From the NCBI RefSeq assembly GCF_003149185.1, contig NZ_QGDO01000002.1:248001-312000 (forward strand): a stretch of DNA of 64,000 nt, given 5' to 3'. The position numbers were made by a program, and so were the translations under genes. Shown here piece by piece: positions 1 to 9,260 of the stretch; positions within the stretch are counted from its first letter, which is position 1; every line of letters starts with the position of its first letter. The DNA comes from Sediminitomix flava (GTDB lineage: Bacteria > Bacteroidota > Bacteroidia > Cytophagales > Flammeovirgaceae). The notes under the pieces were generated by a model. The model was not told the origin of the DNA. It saw nothing but the letters and a program-made list of their open reading frames with translations, and did no database searches.

Positions 1-36
1 AGTGAGAAAGGATATAACCCTAGTTTAAAAATTTTT

Positions 37-91
37 GAGGGGTGGTGTAATGCTATTGGCTGTTATTTAAAACTTAAGAATCCCTCCCCTC
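37..91 (-). terminator. weak terminator-like hairpin after the LlaJI-family nuclease gene
   Basis: GAGGGG at 37-42 pairs with CCCCTC at 86-91, with one mismatch before two more pairs. On the minus strand the stem is followed by a short run ending in TTTTT. It lies about 70 bases past the stop of the nuclease gene. The loop is long (over 30 bases), so this is only a possible terminator. Nothing else is recognisable in the first 160 bases. Confidence 0.35.
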
Positions 92-160
92 ATGAATAAT
101 CAAACACTAACCAGAAATGGAAGGCTTTGAATACATTATCAGATGCAAACTATTAATTTG

Positions 161-1519
161 TTACTTAAGAGGTACTTGGACCTTTTTACATAATTCTTCA
201 TATGATGATACAATACCAGAGATGTAGTCATGCGAACTCGTTCCTAAGTAGAACTTAAACAGCTTTTTAGGGCACAAAGTAATATTTAGGATCTTATCTT
301 CTTTGAAAATGAGAATAGGTAAATCAACCCAACCGATGTATTCCATTTCTTCAGCTTCTGATGCTAGGTTAGGGAAAAGAAAACAGTTGAGTATCTTTTT
401 ATCATTATACTCTTGTTCAAAATATTTTTGATAGACAATTTGTTTGGTGACATCTGCAATACCCGGTTGCCCTGTCAATGTTTCTTTTCCTTCAGAAGTA
501 GAGCCTCGTTTTAATGCATAATACTTAGCATCCAGTACCAATAGAAAATCATTCCCTTCATGTAAAATATCGGGTTGATGTTTTCTAGCTTCCTTGATAT
601 CGTTGCCATGTGTATCATGCCATACAGGTTTCTCGATTTTGTCTTGAAGAATATGTTGATCTTTGAAAGCCGCTTTGCATGCACTTTCCCAAATGCTATC
701 AAATTTCTTGGTACCAAATAAGCTGAGCAAGTCTTCGCTTTGTTCGGATTGATGGCTGATCAAGAGCTTTATCCGTTTGAGAAGTTGAATACTTCTATCT
801 TGAAAAACCGAATGCAGTTCTCGGTCGATGATATTGAGTAAATAATCATCTTCCCCAAGACGTTCTTTCTCGACATGGTACTTTTCTTCAACCATAACTC
901 CAATCCCCAAAAGGTCTGCATACTTGTCGGCACAATAGGAAACTGCCCATTGGTGGAGCTGTTGGATAATGCTATCTTCCAAACGTTCTTTGTAATGGGT
1001 AATAGTATCCACATAATAGGGTTGTCCTTTGTGGAAAATAGGATCAGTTAGTTCAATGGTACGTTCCCAATTGATCTCGCCATCCCCATTATAGACCAAG
1101 GTTTCTCTCTGTTCATCCCAAAGTCCATGCGTGATAAAATCGTCTAACAGCCAAGAAGCCGTAGCCGCTTCATTGTATAAATCATGGTCTTCATGCAAGA
1201 ACTCTTCTCCTTCGAGTTGCAGTAAATAGTTCTTGGCATATTGCTGTAAGGAAGCAATGATAAGTTTTGTGTGTTCAAGCTGTATTTCCTCTTCTGTAGC
1301 CCAATTTTGAGCATACTTGGGAAGTACAGATATGATAATATTCTTTGCAGTGATTAAGCCTACGTACTTGAACTTTAGCTTGCCTTTTTCCTTTGCTTCT
1401 TGCAAGATACCTTTTGCCATCAGCTGTTGGCAGAGAGCTGAGGGCAAAAGATCATTGAGATCGCTTTTTGAAAAGGACTTTAGTTCGTGGAAAAAATGAA
1501 TATGATTATTCTTGGTCAT
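161..1519 (-). CDS. LlaJI-family (McrC-like) restriction endonuclease subunit
   Basis: A 452-residue protein that should cut DNA together with the McrB-like GTPase encoded just upstream. In the LlaJI and McrBC families the GTPase binds and translocates DNA and this subunit supplies the nuclease. Seen directly: a PD-(D/E)xK core with HQPDILHE (P316, D317) followed by VLDAKYY (D330, A, K332), and a downstream TKQIVYQKYF helix with the expected Q/Y pattern near 359-366. The N-terminal 300 residues are helical and charged and match no other domain I recognise. The ATG lies inside the 3' end of the GTPase gene (14-base overlap), so the two are probably translationally coupled. Assignment to the LlaJI R2 family rather than classical McrC rests on overall resemblance and on the neighbouring m5C methyltransferase. 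A nuclease role is more certain than the family name. Confidence 0.82.
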   Translation of the reverse strand: MTKNNHIHFFHELKSFSKSDLNDLLPSALCQQLMAKGILQEAKEKGKLKFKYVGLITAKNIIISVLPKYAQNWATEEEIQLEHTKLIIASLQQYAKNYLLQLEGEEFLHEDHDLYNEAATASWLLDDFITHGLWDEQRETLVYNGDGEINWERTIELTDPIFHKGQPYYVDTITHYKERLEDSIIQQLHQWAVSYCADKYADLLGIGVMVEEKYHVEKERLGEDDYLLNIIDRELHSVFQDRSIQLLKRIKLLISHQSEQSEDLLSLFGTKKFDSIWESACKAAFKDQHILQDKIEKPVWHDTHGNDIKEARKHQPDILHEGNDFLLVLDAKYYALKRGSTSEGKETLTGQPGIADVTKQIVYQKYFEQEYNDKKILNCFLFPNLASEAEEMEYIGWVDLPILIFKEDKILNITLCPKKLFKFYLGTSSHDYISGIVSSYEELCKKVQVPLK

Positions 1520-3410
1520 TATCCTCCCCCTCTGAATTTGCTTGTGGTGTATCTGTATCTACTTTAGCATCGTTAATGATTTTCTGAATTGGATCTACAA
1601 AGATAGCTTGATTAGCATCATAGGCTTTTTGTATGCTAGAGAAAGTTGTCCCACAAACATTAGTGTTGAAGACCATGCTAGGACGATGCCTTGCTACATC
1701 ATCTTTTAGGTAAAGTAGGAGTTTATATTTGATAGCCTTTTCATCCGATAGCTCTTCTTCTTTGAGAAAGAATGGTCCAATCAATTTGTCTTCTGCGACA
1801 TTGGAAGCCTGTATCTGTTCATTAATTGCTGTTCTTAACTTGTTCCAATTCACTTTTGTGCCTTGGTATTCGATTTGCCAAGCTTCAATAGCATTCACAC
1901 CATCATCAATAGAGACAAACTGAGAACTCCAACGTCTCTTGAATGCTGCATCCAATGGGAAAACACCTTGATCGGCAGAGTTCATGGTTGCCCATATATA
2001 GAAATTTGATGGTAGTTTTAACAAGCCATTTTCATCCAAAAGTTCTTTTTTTTGACACCATGTTTGTGCCATTGGATCTAGCTCAACACCATATTCACTC
2101 GCGCCATTTTTTCGGTCAAGTAATTGGAAAGCTTCCCCAAAAACAGCAGCAGCATTGGCACGATTGATTTCTTCAATAATAAGAAGGTAAGGCTGATCCT
2201 TTGCTTTTTCTAGAGCGAGAAGGAATGGACCTGGAACAAATTCATAACCGATTCCGTCTTCCCCTTTTGATACAGGTTTATAGGAACCTACAAATTTGCC
2301 ATAGGTATAATCTGGATAGAAAGTGATACGAGTGAGGTTTGTGCCGAATTGTTTACTGTCTTTGTTTAGATCGTAGCTTTTTCCTGTACCAGGAGCACCA
2401 TAAACAAGGCGATTGTGCTTAAAATCTATGTTATTTTTTAGAAGTAAGTATTCACCATTTTTATCTGTGAGTTTGTATAATGGAAATTCTTCCTTAAAAT
2501 ATTTTTTTAGATTGTCAGATACGAGGGTTTTTTCGGGGTTTTCTTGTTCCCATGTTTGATTAAAAAAAATGTTTGTTCCTTCTATACGAACGAAATTAGG
2601 AAGTGCGCTATCATTAGGATCTCGTTCTCGAATAAAATCATTAAGTATTCTGTTTGAGTGTTTAATATAACCTTTATTGACCTTTTTACAGGTTTTATCT
2701 AATAACTTATCCCATTCTCCATCATAAAAGTATTTGAACACTTTTAAGGCAAATTCATTTATGTTGTCGGATTGTATTAGATTTTCATACTTCTTATTCT
2801 GAGGTGGATTGATTGTATTTTCTTCAGCATCTTTTTTAATAGCTTCTATCAAGTCTTCTTTTCCAATAAGGTTTTTTGTGATTCTTGTAACAAGGTCTGA
2901 AGATGCTGCGATTAAGTTGCATACACTTAGAATTGGTGCATCATAGAATTCTGTTCTTGATATTACCCTCCCCCCCGTTTTTTTTCCTGTCCACCATTCA
3001 TATTCTGTTAGGAATTTACGAAGTAGATTTCCATTGTTATCTTTAGGTAATAAGTTGTCAACTTCATTAGGGATAATTTTTTCATCCCTCATTTTGCCTA
3101 ACTCATCTTGAGTGAAATATTTTTTTAAATTTCCTTGGAAGTAGGTTTCTAATTCCTTCTTGCATTGATTTAATTCATTAATGTATTCCTGACAGAAGGA
3201 TGCAATTAGGAACCATTGATTAGGAGCAATAATAAATTGTTGATTATCATTTTGATATTTAAAGGTAGTATAACCAAAGGATATTGAAGGGTATATTTTT
3301 TTTATTTCAGTTTTAGTAGTGTCACTAAATGAAAATTCTTTGTAATCATTCTCATAGTAGTTTTGTAATTTATTCTTCCAAAATTCTAAGCGTTCTCCTA
3401 AATCTAGCAT
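1506..3410 (-). CDS. McrB-like AAA+ GTPase, restriction subunit
   Basis: A 634-residue protein with a C-terminal AAA+ domain of the McrB/LlaJI R1 type. Seen: Walker A GAPGTGKS at 338-345, Walker B LLIIEEINR around 409-417, and the McrB signature MNSAD at 476-480, followed by FPLDAAFKRRW with candidate arginine fingers. In this family the ring hydrolyses GTP and drives the associated nuclease. The first 330 residues have no recognisable methyl-binding or DNA-binding domain and probably carry target recognition. The start is odd. On the coding strand the ATG follows directly on a nine-T tract and a 19-pair hairpin, with no Shine-Dalgarno sequence. The next in-frame Met is about 100 residues further in, so I keep the first ATG. 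The gene is downstream of the methyltransferase and overlaps the nuclease gene. Confidence 0.88.
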   Translation of the reverse strand: MLDLGERLEFWKNKLQNYYENDYKEFSFSDTTKTEIKKIYPSISFGYTTFKYQNDNQQFIIAPNQWFLIASFCQEYINELNQCKKELETYFQGNLKKYFTQDELGKMRDEKIIPNEVDNLLPKDNNGNLLRKFLTEYEWWTGKKTGGRVISRTEFYDAPILSVCNLIAASSDLVTRITKNLIGKEDLIEAIKKDAEENTINPPQNKKYENLIQSDNINEFALKVFKYFYDGEWDKLLDKTCKKVNKGYIKHSNRILNDFIRERDPNDSALPNFVRIEGTNIFFNQTWEQENPEKTLVSDNLKKYFKEEFPLYKLTDKNGEYLLLKNNIDFKHNRLVYGAPGTGKSYDLNKDSKQFGTNLTRITFYPDYTYGKFVGSYKPVSKGEDGIGYEFVPGPFLLALEKAKDQPYLLIIEEINRANAAAVFGEAFQLLDRKNGASEYGVELDPMAQTWCQKKELLDENGLLKLPSNFYIWATMNSADQGVFPLDAAFKRRWSSQFVSIDDGVNAIEAWQIEYQGTKVNWNKLRTAINEQIQASNVAEDKLIGPFFLKEEELSDEKAIKYKLLLYLKDDVARHRPSMVFNTNVCGTTFSSIQKAYDANQAIFVDPIQKIINDAKVDTDTPQANSEGEDNDQE

Positions 3411-3460
3411 AAAAAAAAAGTCGTATTTTAGTTTAAATCAATTTTAAACCAAAATACGAC
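3411..3460 (-). terminator. intrinsic terminator or attenuator between methyltransferase and restriction genes
   Basis: GTCGTATTTT at 3420-3429 begins a stem of about 19 pairs with the segment at 3442-3460, with one mismatch and a very short loop. On the minus strand the hairpin is followed at once by nine T (3411-3419), and then by the ATG of the GTPase gene at 3408-3410. This is a classic Rho-independent terminator shape, placed between two genes of one strand so that the T tract touches the next start codon. It could end most transcripts after the methyltransferase and let only read-through reach the restriction genes. Confidence 0.75.
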
Positions 3461-3482
3461 CTGTATTGCTATTATTCAATTA

Positions 3483-4637
3483 TCATTTGGACTTATCCAA
3501 CAACTGCTCTTTAATTTCCTTAGCCAAAGCCTTAATCACAGGAACCGAAACAGAATTTCCAAACTGTTTGTAAGCTTGAGTATCCGAAACAGGAATATAA
3601 AACTTATCATCATTGGGAGCGTCCCCTTTTGGTCGTAGTCCTTTTGTAGGATCTTCTTCGACAGGGTAGCCCTGTAATTTAGCCGCTTCAATAGGGTGCA
3701 GCTTGCGAGGGTTGCGATCTTCTTGGTAAATTAAAGCCTCGCTTCCATCTTTGTAGTAACGAGCCGAAATGGTACTGGTATAAGGCGAATCATCTTTGAA
3801 AAGTGAGTAGCCAAAACCGTTTCCATTCGCCTTGTGCTTCTTGATTCTGTTTTTGTGCCCTTCCCAAAGCTTGTCAGAAATGGTATAGATCGCAGCCCTT
3901 GCAGATTCTTCCTTTCTGCGTTTCTCTTCCAATCGTATTTCCTTGTCTGTAAAAAGAACGTCACCTACACGAGTGCTGACAGCCACATTGTCTCGTTTGC
4001 TGTATTCGTAGAATGGTTCACCATCTTGATCTATACCCCAAGGAAATTTAAACTCACCTTCCTGTACAGGAATAGCATCTTTATACCAAGCAATGATAAA
4101 AATACGTTCTCGGTTTTGGGGAACACCAAAATGCTTGCTGTTCAAAACCTCTGCCTGTACATGATAACCCAATGCGTGAAGATGTTCGACAATGGTTTTA
4201 AAAGTGTGACCTTTATCATGTCCTTTCAGTCCTTTGACATTTTCAAGAAAGAGCACTTTCGGAGGGGTACCGTTCTCAATCTTGTTCTTGACAATTTGCT
4301 CGATGTTGAAAAACAAAGTACCTCTAGTATCTCCAAAACCCTTTTTCAATCCTGCATGTGAAAAAGGTTGACATGGAAAACCGGCACACAATACATCAAA
4401 TTCAGGAATCTTGTCTAGGTCCTCTTTTTCAGTAACGGTAGTAATATCTTCATTGAAGAGCTTGAATTCGCCTTCACGTTCTTCAAAAACTTCTGGTGAA
4501 TATCGTTTGTAGTTGTATTCGTATGTCTGTCGGGCAAACTTGTCGATTTCCGAAGCAAAAACGCAGTGTCCATCGATGGAGTGCATCCCAAGATGAAATC
4601 CACCAATGCCTGCGAAAAGATCTATAAACTTGAACAT
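3483..4637 (-). CDS. DNA (cytosine-5) methyltransferase
   Basis: A 384-residue C5 DNA methyltransferase of the Dcm/type II class. It transfers a methyl group from S-adenosylmethionine to cytosine and should protect host DNA from the linked McrB/LlaJI-type nuclease. Motifs are in the standard order: I FIDLFAGIGGFHLG (residues 5-17), IV AGFPCQPFS with catalytic Cys89, VI LENV (131-134), VIII QNRER (174-178), and X QFGNSVSVPV near the C terminus. The target recognition region lies between VIII and IX and gives no clue to the site. The prototype LlaJI system has two m5C methyltransferases. Only one is visible here, so the site may be symmetric or a second enzyme may lie outside the window. It is the first gene of the minus-strand set and diverges from the sigma-like gene. 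Confidence 0.95.
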   Translation of the reverse strand: MFKFIDLFAGIGGFHLGMHSIDGHCVFASEIDKFARQTYEYNYKRYSPEVFEEREGEFKLFNEDITTVTEKEDLDKIPEFDVLCAGFPCQPFSHAGLKKGFGDTRGTLFFNIEQIVKNKIENGTPPKVLFLENVKGLKGHDKGHTFKTIVEHLHALGYHVQAEVLNSKHFGVPQNRERIFIIAWYKDAIPVQEGEFKFPWGIDQDGEPFYEYSKRDNVAVSTRVGDVLFTDKEIRLEEKRRKEESARAAIYTISDKLWEGHKNRIKKHKANGNGFGYSLFKDDSPYTSTISARYYKDGSEALIYQEDRNPRKLHPIEAAKLQGYPVEEDPTKGLRPKGDAPNDDKFYIPVSDTQAYKQFGNSVSVPVIKALAKEIKEQLLDKSK

Positions 4638-4755
4638 TTCCTCTAATCCCTTATCTAATTCGAATACAAAGATAAGGACTTAGACCGTAAATGAATGCTG
4701 TTCTGTGCTAATGATTTTTATAGGTTAAATATCAATTATTAAAAAATGTAAACAA

Positions 4756-4783
4756 TGCTATATATAGATTTATTGCTATATAT
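4756..4783. promoter_or_regulatory. direct repeat in the divergent promoter region
   Basis: TGCTATATAT occurs at 4756-4765 and again at 4774-4783, 18 bases apart, within the 274-base region between the methyltransferase gene (minus) and the sigma-like gene (plus). Promoters for both operons must lie here. The repeat is a plausible operator, but it is very AT-rich and could be chance. No clear Bacteroidota -33/-7 pair could be fixed. Confidence 0.3.
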
Positions 4784-4911
4784 TTATTTTGTAAGTTCAC
4801 TGTGATTTTATCTAGAAACCCTAAAGCAAACTATACTTTTTAATTTTTTTCAATAGTTGATGGCAAAAAAGACCTTTTCATCAGCTCTTTATAGTAGAAA
4901 GCAATTTTTAT

Positions 4912-5475
4912 ATGGTCGCAGAACAGGATAAATATGATTTTTTAGTAGCCACCGATTGGAAACCACTAATCCTCAAACTGACCGCATATACACTTAAGTA
5001 TATGCAGTACAAAAGGATAAACCTCAGAGGAATAGAGTCAGAAGATCTTGTGGGAGAAGCCATCGAAAAAGTCTTTACTGATAAACGAAAATGTCAGTTC
5101 AGTGATGAAGAATCCCTATTTGACGAGTTGAAAAGCATTATCCGCAGTATAGTGGACAATACCAATAAGAAGAAAGCAAATCAACTCCGGGCAGATACTA
5201 AAGACTTTCATGAGGTTGGGCAATCGGATTTTATAGAAAATGACATCGATGCACAGGAGTTGGACAATGCAATAGCCAAACAGATGCGGGGTGATCCTGA
5301 GTTATGTCTTGTTTTCAAAGCTTTGAAAGAAGGCTATAAACCCCGAGAGGTATCTGATGAGTATCATATACCGATTAACAAGGTACAGAATGCTCAAAAA
5401 AAGCTGAGGCGGATTGCCGAAAAGCTATTGTCAGAACGGCGACTTAATACAGAAACCAATGGAAAGAAAACATAA
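4912..5475 (+). CDS. sigma-70/ECF-like protein at the head of the paraMORC operon
   Basis: A 187-residue protein with the layout of an ECF sigma factor. A region-2-like segment has SEDLVGEAIEKVF (about 43-55) followed by a helix ending in SIVDNTNKKKANQLR (about 81-95). A region-4-like helix-turn-helix near 140-175 has YKPREVSDEYHIPINKVQNA. It could direct RNA polymerase to the operon or act as a DNA-binding subunit of the system. Sigma-like proteins are, to my knowledge, sometimes found beside SNF2/GHKL defence genes, but I cannot check this. No anti-sigma factor is visible. The next gene starts within its last 17 bases, which indicates translational coupling. The region-2 assignment is by pattern only, and the molecular role is inferred. 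Confidence 0.7.
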   Translation: MVAEQDKYDFLVATDWKPLILKLTAYTLKYMQYKRINLRGIESEDLVGEAIEKVFTDKRKCQFSDEESLFDELKSIIRSIVDNTNKKKANQLRADTKDFHEVGQSDFIENDIDAQELDNAIAKQMRGDPELCLVFKALKEGYKPREVSDEYHIPINKVQNAQKKLRRIAEKLLSERRLNTETNGKKT

Positions 5476-7621
5476 TAAAAAAGAAGAGCTGAACAACTTC
5501 CTAGAAGGATTATTGCCTAGCGATAACCTAGAGGAAGCGATTGAGATTCTGATAAAAGAGGGTAAAAACCCAGAGGCTGTCATACAGCAGGTGATGGGGC
5601 GTGTAAATCGCGCAATAAAAAAAGCGCAATCTTTCCCAAAACAGAAGCACCTGGGTGTAAAAGGCATTCAAAAATCAGAGACCTCTAATAAAGGAATAGC
5701 AATCATATATAATTATGAAAACAATCAATTTGCTCTAGAAGAAATAGAGCTAACAGAAGAAAAAGAGAGAGTAACAGCAGAAGAAATCTATTCCCTTAGG
5801 CTAGCAAAAAAACAACTTGATAACTACGCTAATGCCGTATGGCAAGAGGAGTTACAAGCTTTAAAATACAAGAAATTTCCGCTGAAAGCTCAACTCCGAT
5901 TCCATTTGGAACAAGAGGATGTTGTAGAATTGAGCTTCTTTGTCAAAGGAACTTTATTAGGAGAAATTCCTATGTCTAGAGCTGAATTTGAGCACTGGAT
6001 TACACTTGGCTATTGGATGGATGAAAAGCAGTGGTACCCAATAGAGAAAGAGTCTATTGAACAGATCAAAGAGGTCTTAAATATCTTGGATAATGCAGGA
6101 GATCAAATTCTACAAAAGGTATTTTGGCTATATGCGAGAAGAAAAAAATATACTTGCTTGTCCTTTGTGCCTGAAGAGATAGAACCAGTAGAACTGCACC
6201 AACTTTCTGAAAAACAGCAGAGAGAAAAGCTCTTTACCAAAGAGTTGTATGACTATCAAGAATTTGGTTTGGCTTGGCTCAAAGGCAGGTGTTTGAACTT
6301 GGAAGGAGGCATTTTGGGAGATGATATGGGACTCGGAAAAACAGCCCAAGTAATAGCTTTGGTTTGTTGGCTGTTGGAAAGTGGTACTTTAGAGAATCTC
6401 TTGATCGTAGTACCGAGTACATTGCTAGAAAACTGGAAAAGGGAATTTCAGTTCTTTGCTCCAAAAGTCAAGACCCATATTCATCATGGAGCATACAGAG
6501 GCGGATCCCACAAGCGTTTGAATGAGCAAGATGTCGTCATCACTTCCTATTCGATGATCATCAATGACCAATACCTTTTCAATAAGATAGATTGGGGATT
6601 GATTGTATTGGACGAAGCCAGCTTGATCAAAAATCATCATTCAGAAAGGCATATTGCACTCAAAGGTATTTCGGGAGAAGTACGCATTGCGATGACAGGA
6701 ACACCAGTGGAAAACTCACTCAAAGATTTATGGTCAATTACAGATTTTTCCAACGAAGGCTATTTAGAAAGCTTTGAAGAGTTCAAGAAGACTTATATCC
6801 GAAAATCCGTGAATGAAACACTAGAGCAAGATTTAAGTGACTTGAAAAAAAGAGTTGATAAAATCATGCTACGCCGAAAGAAAGAGGATGTATTGGATAA
6901 TCTTCCAGACCGAATTGATATCCCCCAGGCTTTGAGTTTACAAGCTTTTGAAAGTGAGTGTTACCACCATCGTCGTAACGAAATTTTGAAGAGTAAAGAG
7001 AGTAAAGGGAAAATCCTCAAAATGATCATGGATTTGAGGATGTACACCACTCATCCTTTCCTTTTGGATAAAGAAAGACTTCAAAAAGCAAGCTTGAAGG
7101 AAATGACCAGCAATTGTCAAAAAATGGAACGTACCCTACAGCTTCTAGATGAAATCAAAGAACGAAAGGAAAAGGTCATCATCTTTACCGAATATCTTGA
7201 CATGATTGACAAGATGAAAGAACTCTTTGAAGCGAAGTACAAAAAAGAAGTCTTCCATATAGATGGACGAATTGATATACCCGAAAGACAAGGAGCTATA
7301 GATAAATTCTCTGCTCAAGAAGGTTTTAGTATGATGGTTTTAAACCCTCGTACAGCAGGAATGGGCTTGAATATCACCTCGGCAAATCATGTCATTCACT
7401 ATACAAGGCAATGGAATCCTGCCCTAGAAGAACAAGCTTCAGCAAGAGCGTATCGTAACAAGCAGACCAAGGATGTCAATATCTACTATATGTATTATGT
7501 AGACACGATTGAAGAGGTTATAGATAAAAGACTCCAAGAAAAAAGGGAGTTATCCGATCAAGTGATCGTACCGATAGAGGAGATGGATATCAATGAGATT
7601 TTGAATTTTATAAAAGAATAA
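5459..7621 (+). CDS. SNF2-family DNA helicase/translocase
   Basis: About 720 residues from the ATG at 5459. An earlier in-frame start at 5414 lies deeper inside the sigma-like gene and is less likely. Superfamily II SNF2 motifs are complete: motif I GDDMGLGKT with Lys294, motif II LDEAS (Asp385, Glu386), motif III AMTGTPVENS, motif V NPRTAGMGLNIT, motif VI EQASARAYRNKQ. Such proteins use ATP to translocate on double-stranded DNA and remodel bound complexes. The N-terminal 240 residues are not a domain I know and probably contact partners. The gene overlaps the sigma-like gene by 17 bases and is followed 16 bases later by the GHKL ATPase gene. This fits a SNF2-GHKL-nuclease complex of the kind reported for prokaryotic MORC relatives. 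Confidence 0.9.
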   Translation: MERKHNKKEELNNFLEGLLPSDNLEEAIEILIKEGKNPEAVIQQVMGRVNRAIKKAQSFPKQKHLGVKGIQKSETSNKGIAIIYNYENNQFALEEIELTEEKERVTAEEIYSLRLAKKQLDNYANAVWQEELQALKYKKFPLKAQLRFHLEQEDVVELSFFVKGTLLGEIPMSRAEFEHWITLGYWMDEKQWYPIEKESIEQIKEVLNILDNAGDQILQKVFWLYARRKKYTCLSFVPEEIEPVELHQLSEKQQREKLFTKELYDYQEFGLAWLKGRCLNLEGGILGDDMGLGKTAQVIALVCWLLESGTLENLLIVVPSTLLENWKREFQFFAPKVKTHIHHGAYRGGSHKRLNEQDVVITSYSMIINDQYLFNKIDWGLIVLDEASLIKNHHSERHIALKGISGEVRIAMTGTPVENSLKDLWSITDFSNEGYLESFEEFKKTYIRKSVNETLEQDLSDLKKRVDKIMLRRKKEDVLDNLPDRIDIPQALSLQAFESECYHHRRNEILKSKESKGKILKMIMDLRMYTTHPFLLDKERLQKASLKEMTSNCQKMERTLQLLDEIKERKEKVIIFTEYLDMIDKMKELFEAKYKKEVFHIDGRIDIPERQGAIDKFSAQEGFSMMVLNPRTAGMGLNITSANHVIHYTRQWNPALEEQASARAYRNKQTKDVNIYYMYYVDTIEEVIDKRLQEKRELSDQVIVPIEEMDINEILNFIKE

Positions 7622-7637
7622 AAAGAACACAATAAAT

Positions 7638-9260
7638 ATGAAAGAGGAGATTGTAGAAGCAAGTCCATCAAGGTTAACGGATGGGTTAAGAGACATGGGG
7701 TACACATTCAATACCTCAGGGGCAGATATAGCCGATAACAGTATTGCAGCAGAGGCAAGTAAGCTACATATAAGGGCTACTTTAGATTATGCTGATGAGG
7801 TTTCTATTATGTTTGCCGATAATGGCTATGGCATGATTGAGGCTGATTTGAGGAATGCAATGTTATACGGTTCAAAAAAGAGAGCTAGTCCTAAATCACT
7901 TGGAAAATTTGGGTTAGGATTAAAAACGGCTTCCACCGCAATATGTAGACGCTTGACAGTAGTTTCTAGAGTAGATGGTATTTACAGCATTAGACAGTGG
8001 GATTTAGACTTGATAGCAGAACGAAACGAATGGGTACTATTGACACCTGAATTGGAAGATTATGAAGAAGCTATAGAACTATTGAATCAAGTTTCTGATG
8101 AAAATGGAGATGGTACAGTAGTGATTTGGGAGAAAGTAGATCGCTTGTTTACGACTGCTCCTCGAAATAGTATAAAGACCCATCTCCGAAATTCAATGCT
8201 TGAATTAGGAGAACACTTGTCGGGCGTATTCTATAACTTTCTGGAAAGAGAAAATGAATACCCAGATGTAAATATTACAATTGAGTTTGAAGACGAATTA
8301 CATGACATTCAGCCTTGGGATCCATTTTGTAGGTGGTTGGAAGGAGTTGAACCTCATCCAAACGACCCTATACCTGTAAAAAAAGGAGAAGGACTTTGGG
8401 AAGAAAGAATAGGTGAATTTGAGCTACATGCCTATATACTGCCGAATAAAAATCAGATGAGCAAAGATACTCAAGATAAAATTAGGTATGGTCATGACAA
8501 TCAAGGTTTTCATATTTTTAGAGAGGGACGAATGATTTATTCAGGCGGATGGCCAAATAGACTGTTTGTCAAGGAGCCTCACTTAAATCTCTTAAGGGTA
8601 GAGCTGTCTTTTGACCATAGACTAGATGACTATTTCCAAATTGATGTAAGGAAATCTCGTTTTACCATTCCTGCAGAAATAAGAAGTAAAATCAAAGAAG
8701 TGTTAGCGGCAGTAAGGAATGAAGCGAATAGCAGATATAGAAAAGGGAGTACAAGCAAAGAAAGTCAGTCAAACCTTGACAAGGCTCATGAAGAATCTGG
8801 TAAAGCTATAGATAAGCAGTATGAGGACAGTATTAATTCAGAAGTAACAGAAGCTGATGAATCGACACAAACTGCAACCATTGTCAATGGTAGAGGTCAT
8901 GAAGAAGTAACTATTAAGATACCCATTAATCATGAGGAAGATAGATTGGTGAATCATGTAGATTCTCTTGATAACGGGGTCTTATGGTGTCCAGCGTTAA
9001 TTGAAGGAAACCGACACGCAGTCCTTTTGAATAAGACACATGAATTTTATAAAAAATGTTATTTACCAATTCAAGGAAACAAAAATGCTGTAAAGGCAAT
9101 GGATATGGTCTTTTGGGCTTTGGCTGAAGGTGAACTATCAACAGTAAATAATAAGGATAAGCGTATTCAAGAAGATTACCGTATACAAGCTTCTCGTATC
9201 TTGAGAAATATGTCTGATGAACTGCCAGAACCACCAGAGACTTCTGAAAATGCAGAATAA
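7638..9260 (+). CDS. GHKL ATPase of the MORC/paraMORC type
   Basis: A 540-residue ATPase with a Bergerat fold at the N terminus: N-box GADIADNSI with Asn34 as probable Mg ligand, G1 box FADNGYGM with Asp61, and G2 box LGKFGLGLKTAS (88-99). This pattern, followed by an S5-like region to about 370, matches MutL/Hsp90/MORC proteins rather than histidine kinases, since no phosphoacceptor or receiver domain is present. Prokaryotic MORC relatives are known from restriction-type operons with SF2 helicases and nucleases. A linker of low complexity (about 370-430) leads to a C-terminal module of about 90 residues (W450 to L523). That module resembles the C terminus of the protein encoded at 10013-10981 and may mediate assembly. 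The gene overlaps the HNH gene by 11 bases. Confidence 0.88.
   Translation: MKEEIVEASPSRLTDGLRDMGYTFNTSGADIADNSIAAEASKLHIRATLDYADEVSIMFADNGYGMIEADLRNAMLYGSKKRASPKSLGKFGLGLKTASTAICRRLTVVSRVDGIYSIRQWDLDLIAERNEWVLLTPELEDYEEAIELLNQVSDENGDGTVVIWEKVDRLFTTAPRNSIKTHLRNSMLELGEHLSGVFYNFLERENEYPDVNITIEFEDELHDIQPWDPFCRWLEGVEPHPNDPIPVKKGEGLWEERIGEFELHAYILPNKNQMSKDTQDKIRYGHDNQGFHIFREGRMIYSGGWPNRLFVKEPHLNLLRVELSFDHRLDDYFQIDVRKSRFTIPAEIRSKIKEVLAAVRNEANSRYRKGSTSKESQSNLDKAHEESGKAIDKQYEDSINSEVTEADESTQTATIVNGRGHEEVTIKIPINHEEDRLVNHVDSLDNGVLWCPALIEGNRHAVLLNKTHEFYKKCYLPIQGNKNAVKAMDMVFWALAEGELSTVNNKDKRIQEDYRIQASRILRNMSDELPEPPETSENAE

Noticed and set aside
3834-4361. 175-codon plus-strand frame opposite the methyltransferase
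   Set aside because: It is a shadow of the methyltransferase gene, whose motifs are complete on the minus strand. The predicted protein has no domain and its start has no context.
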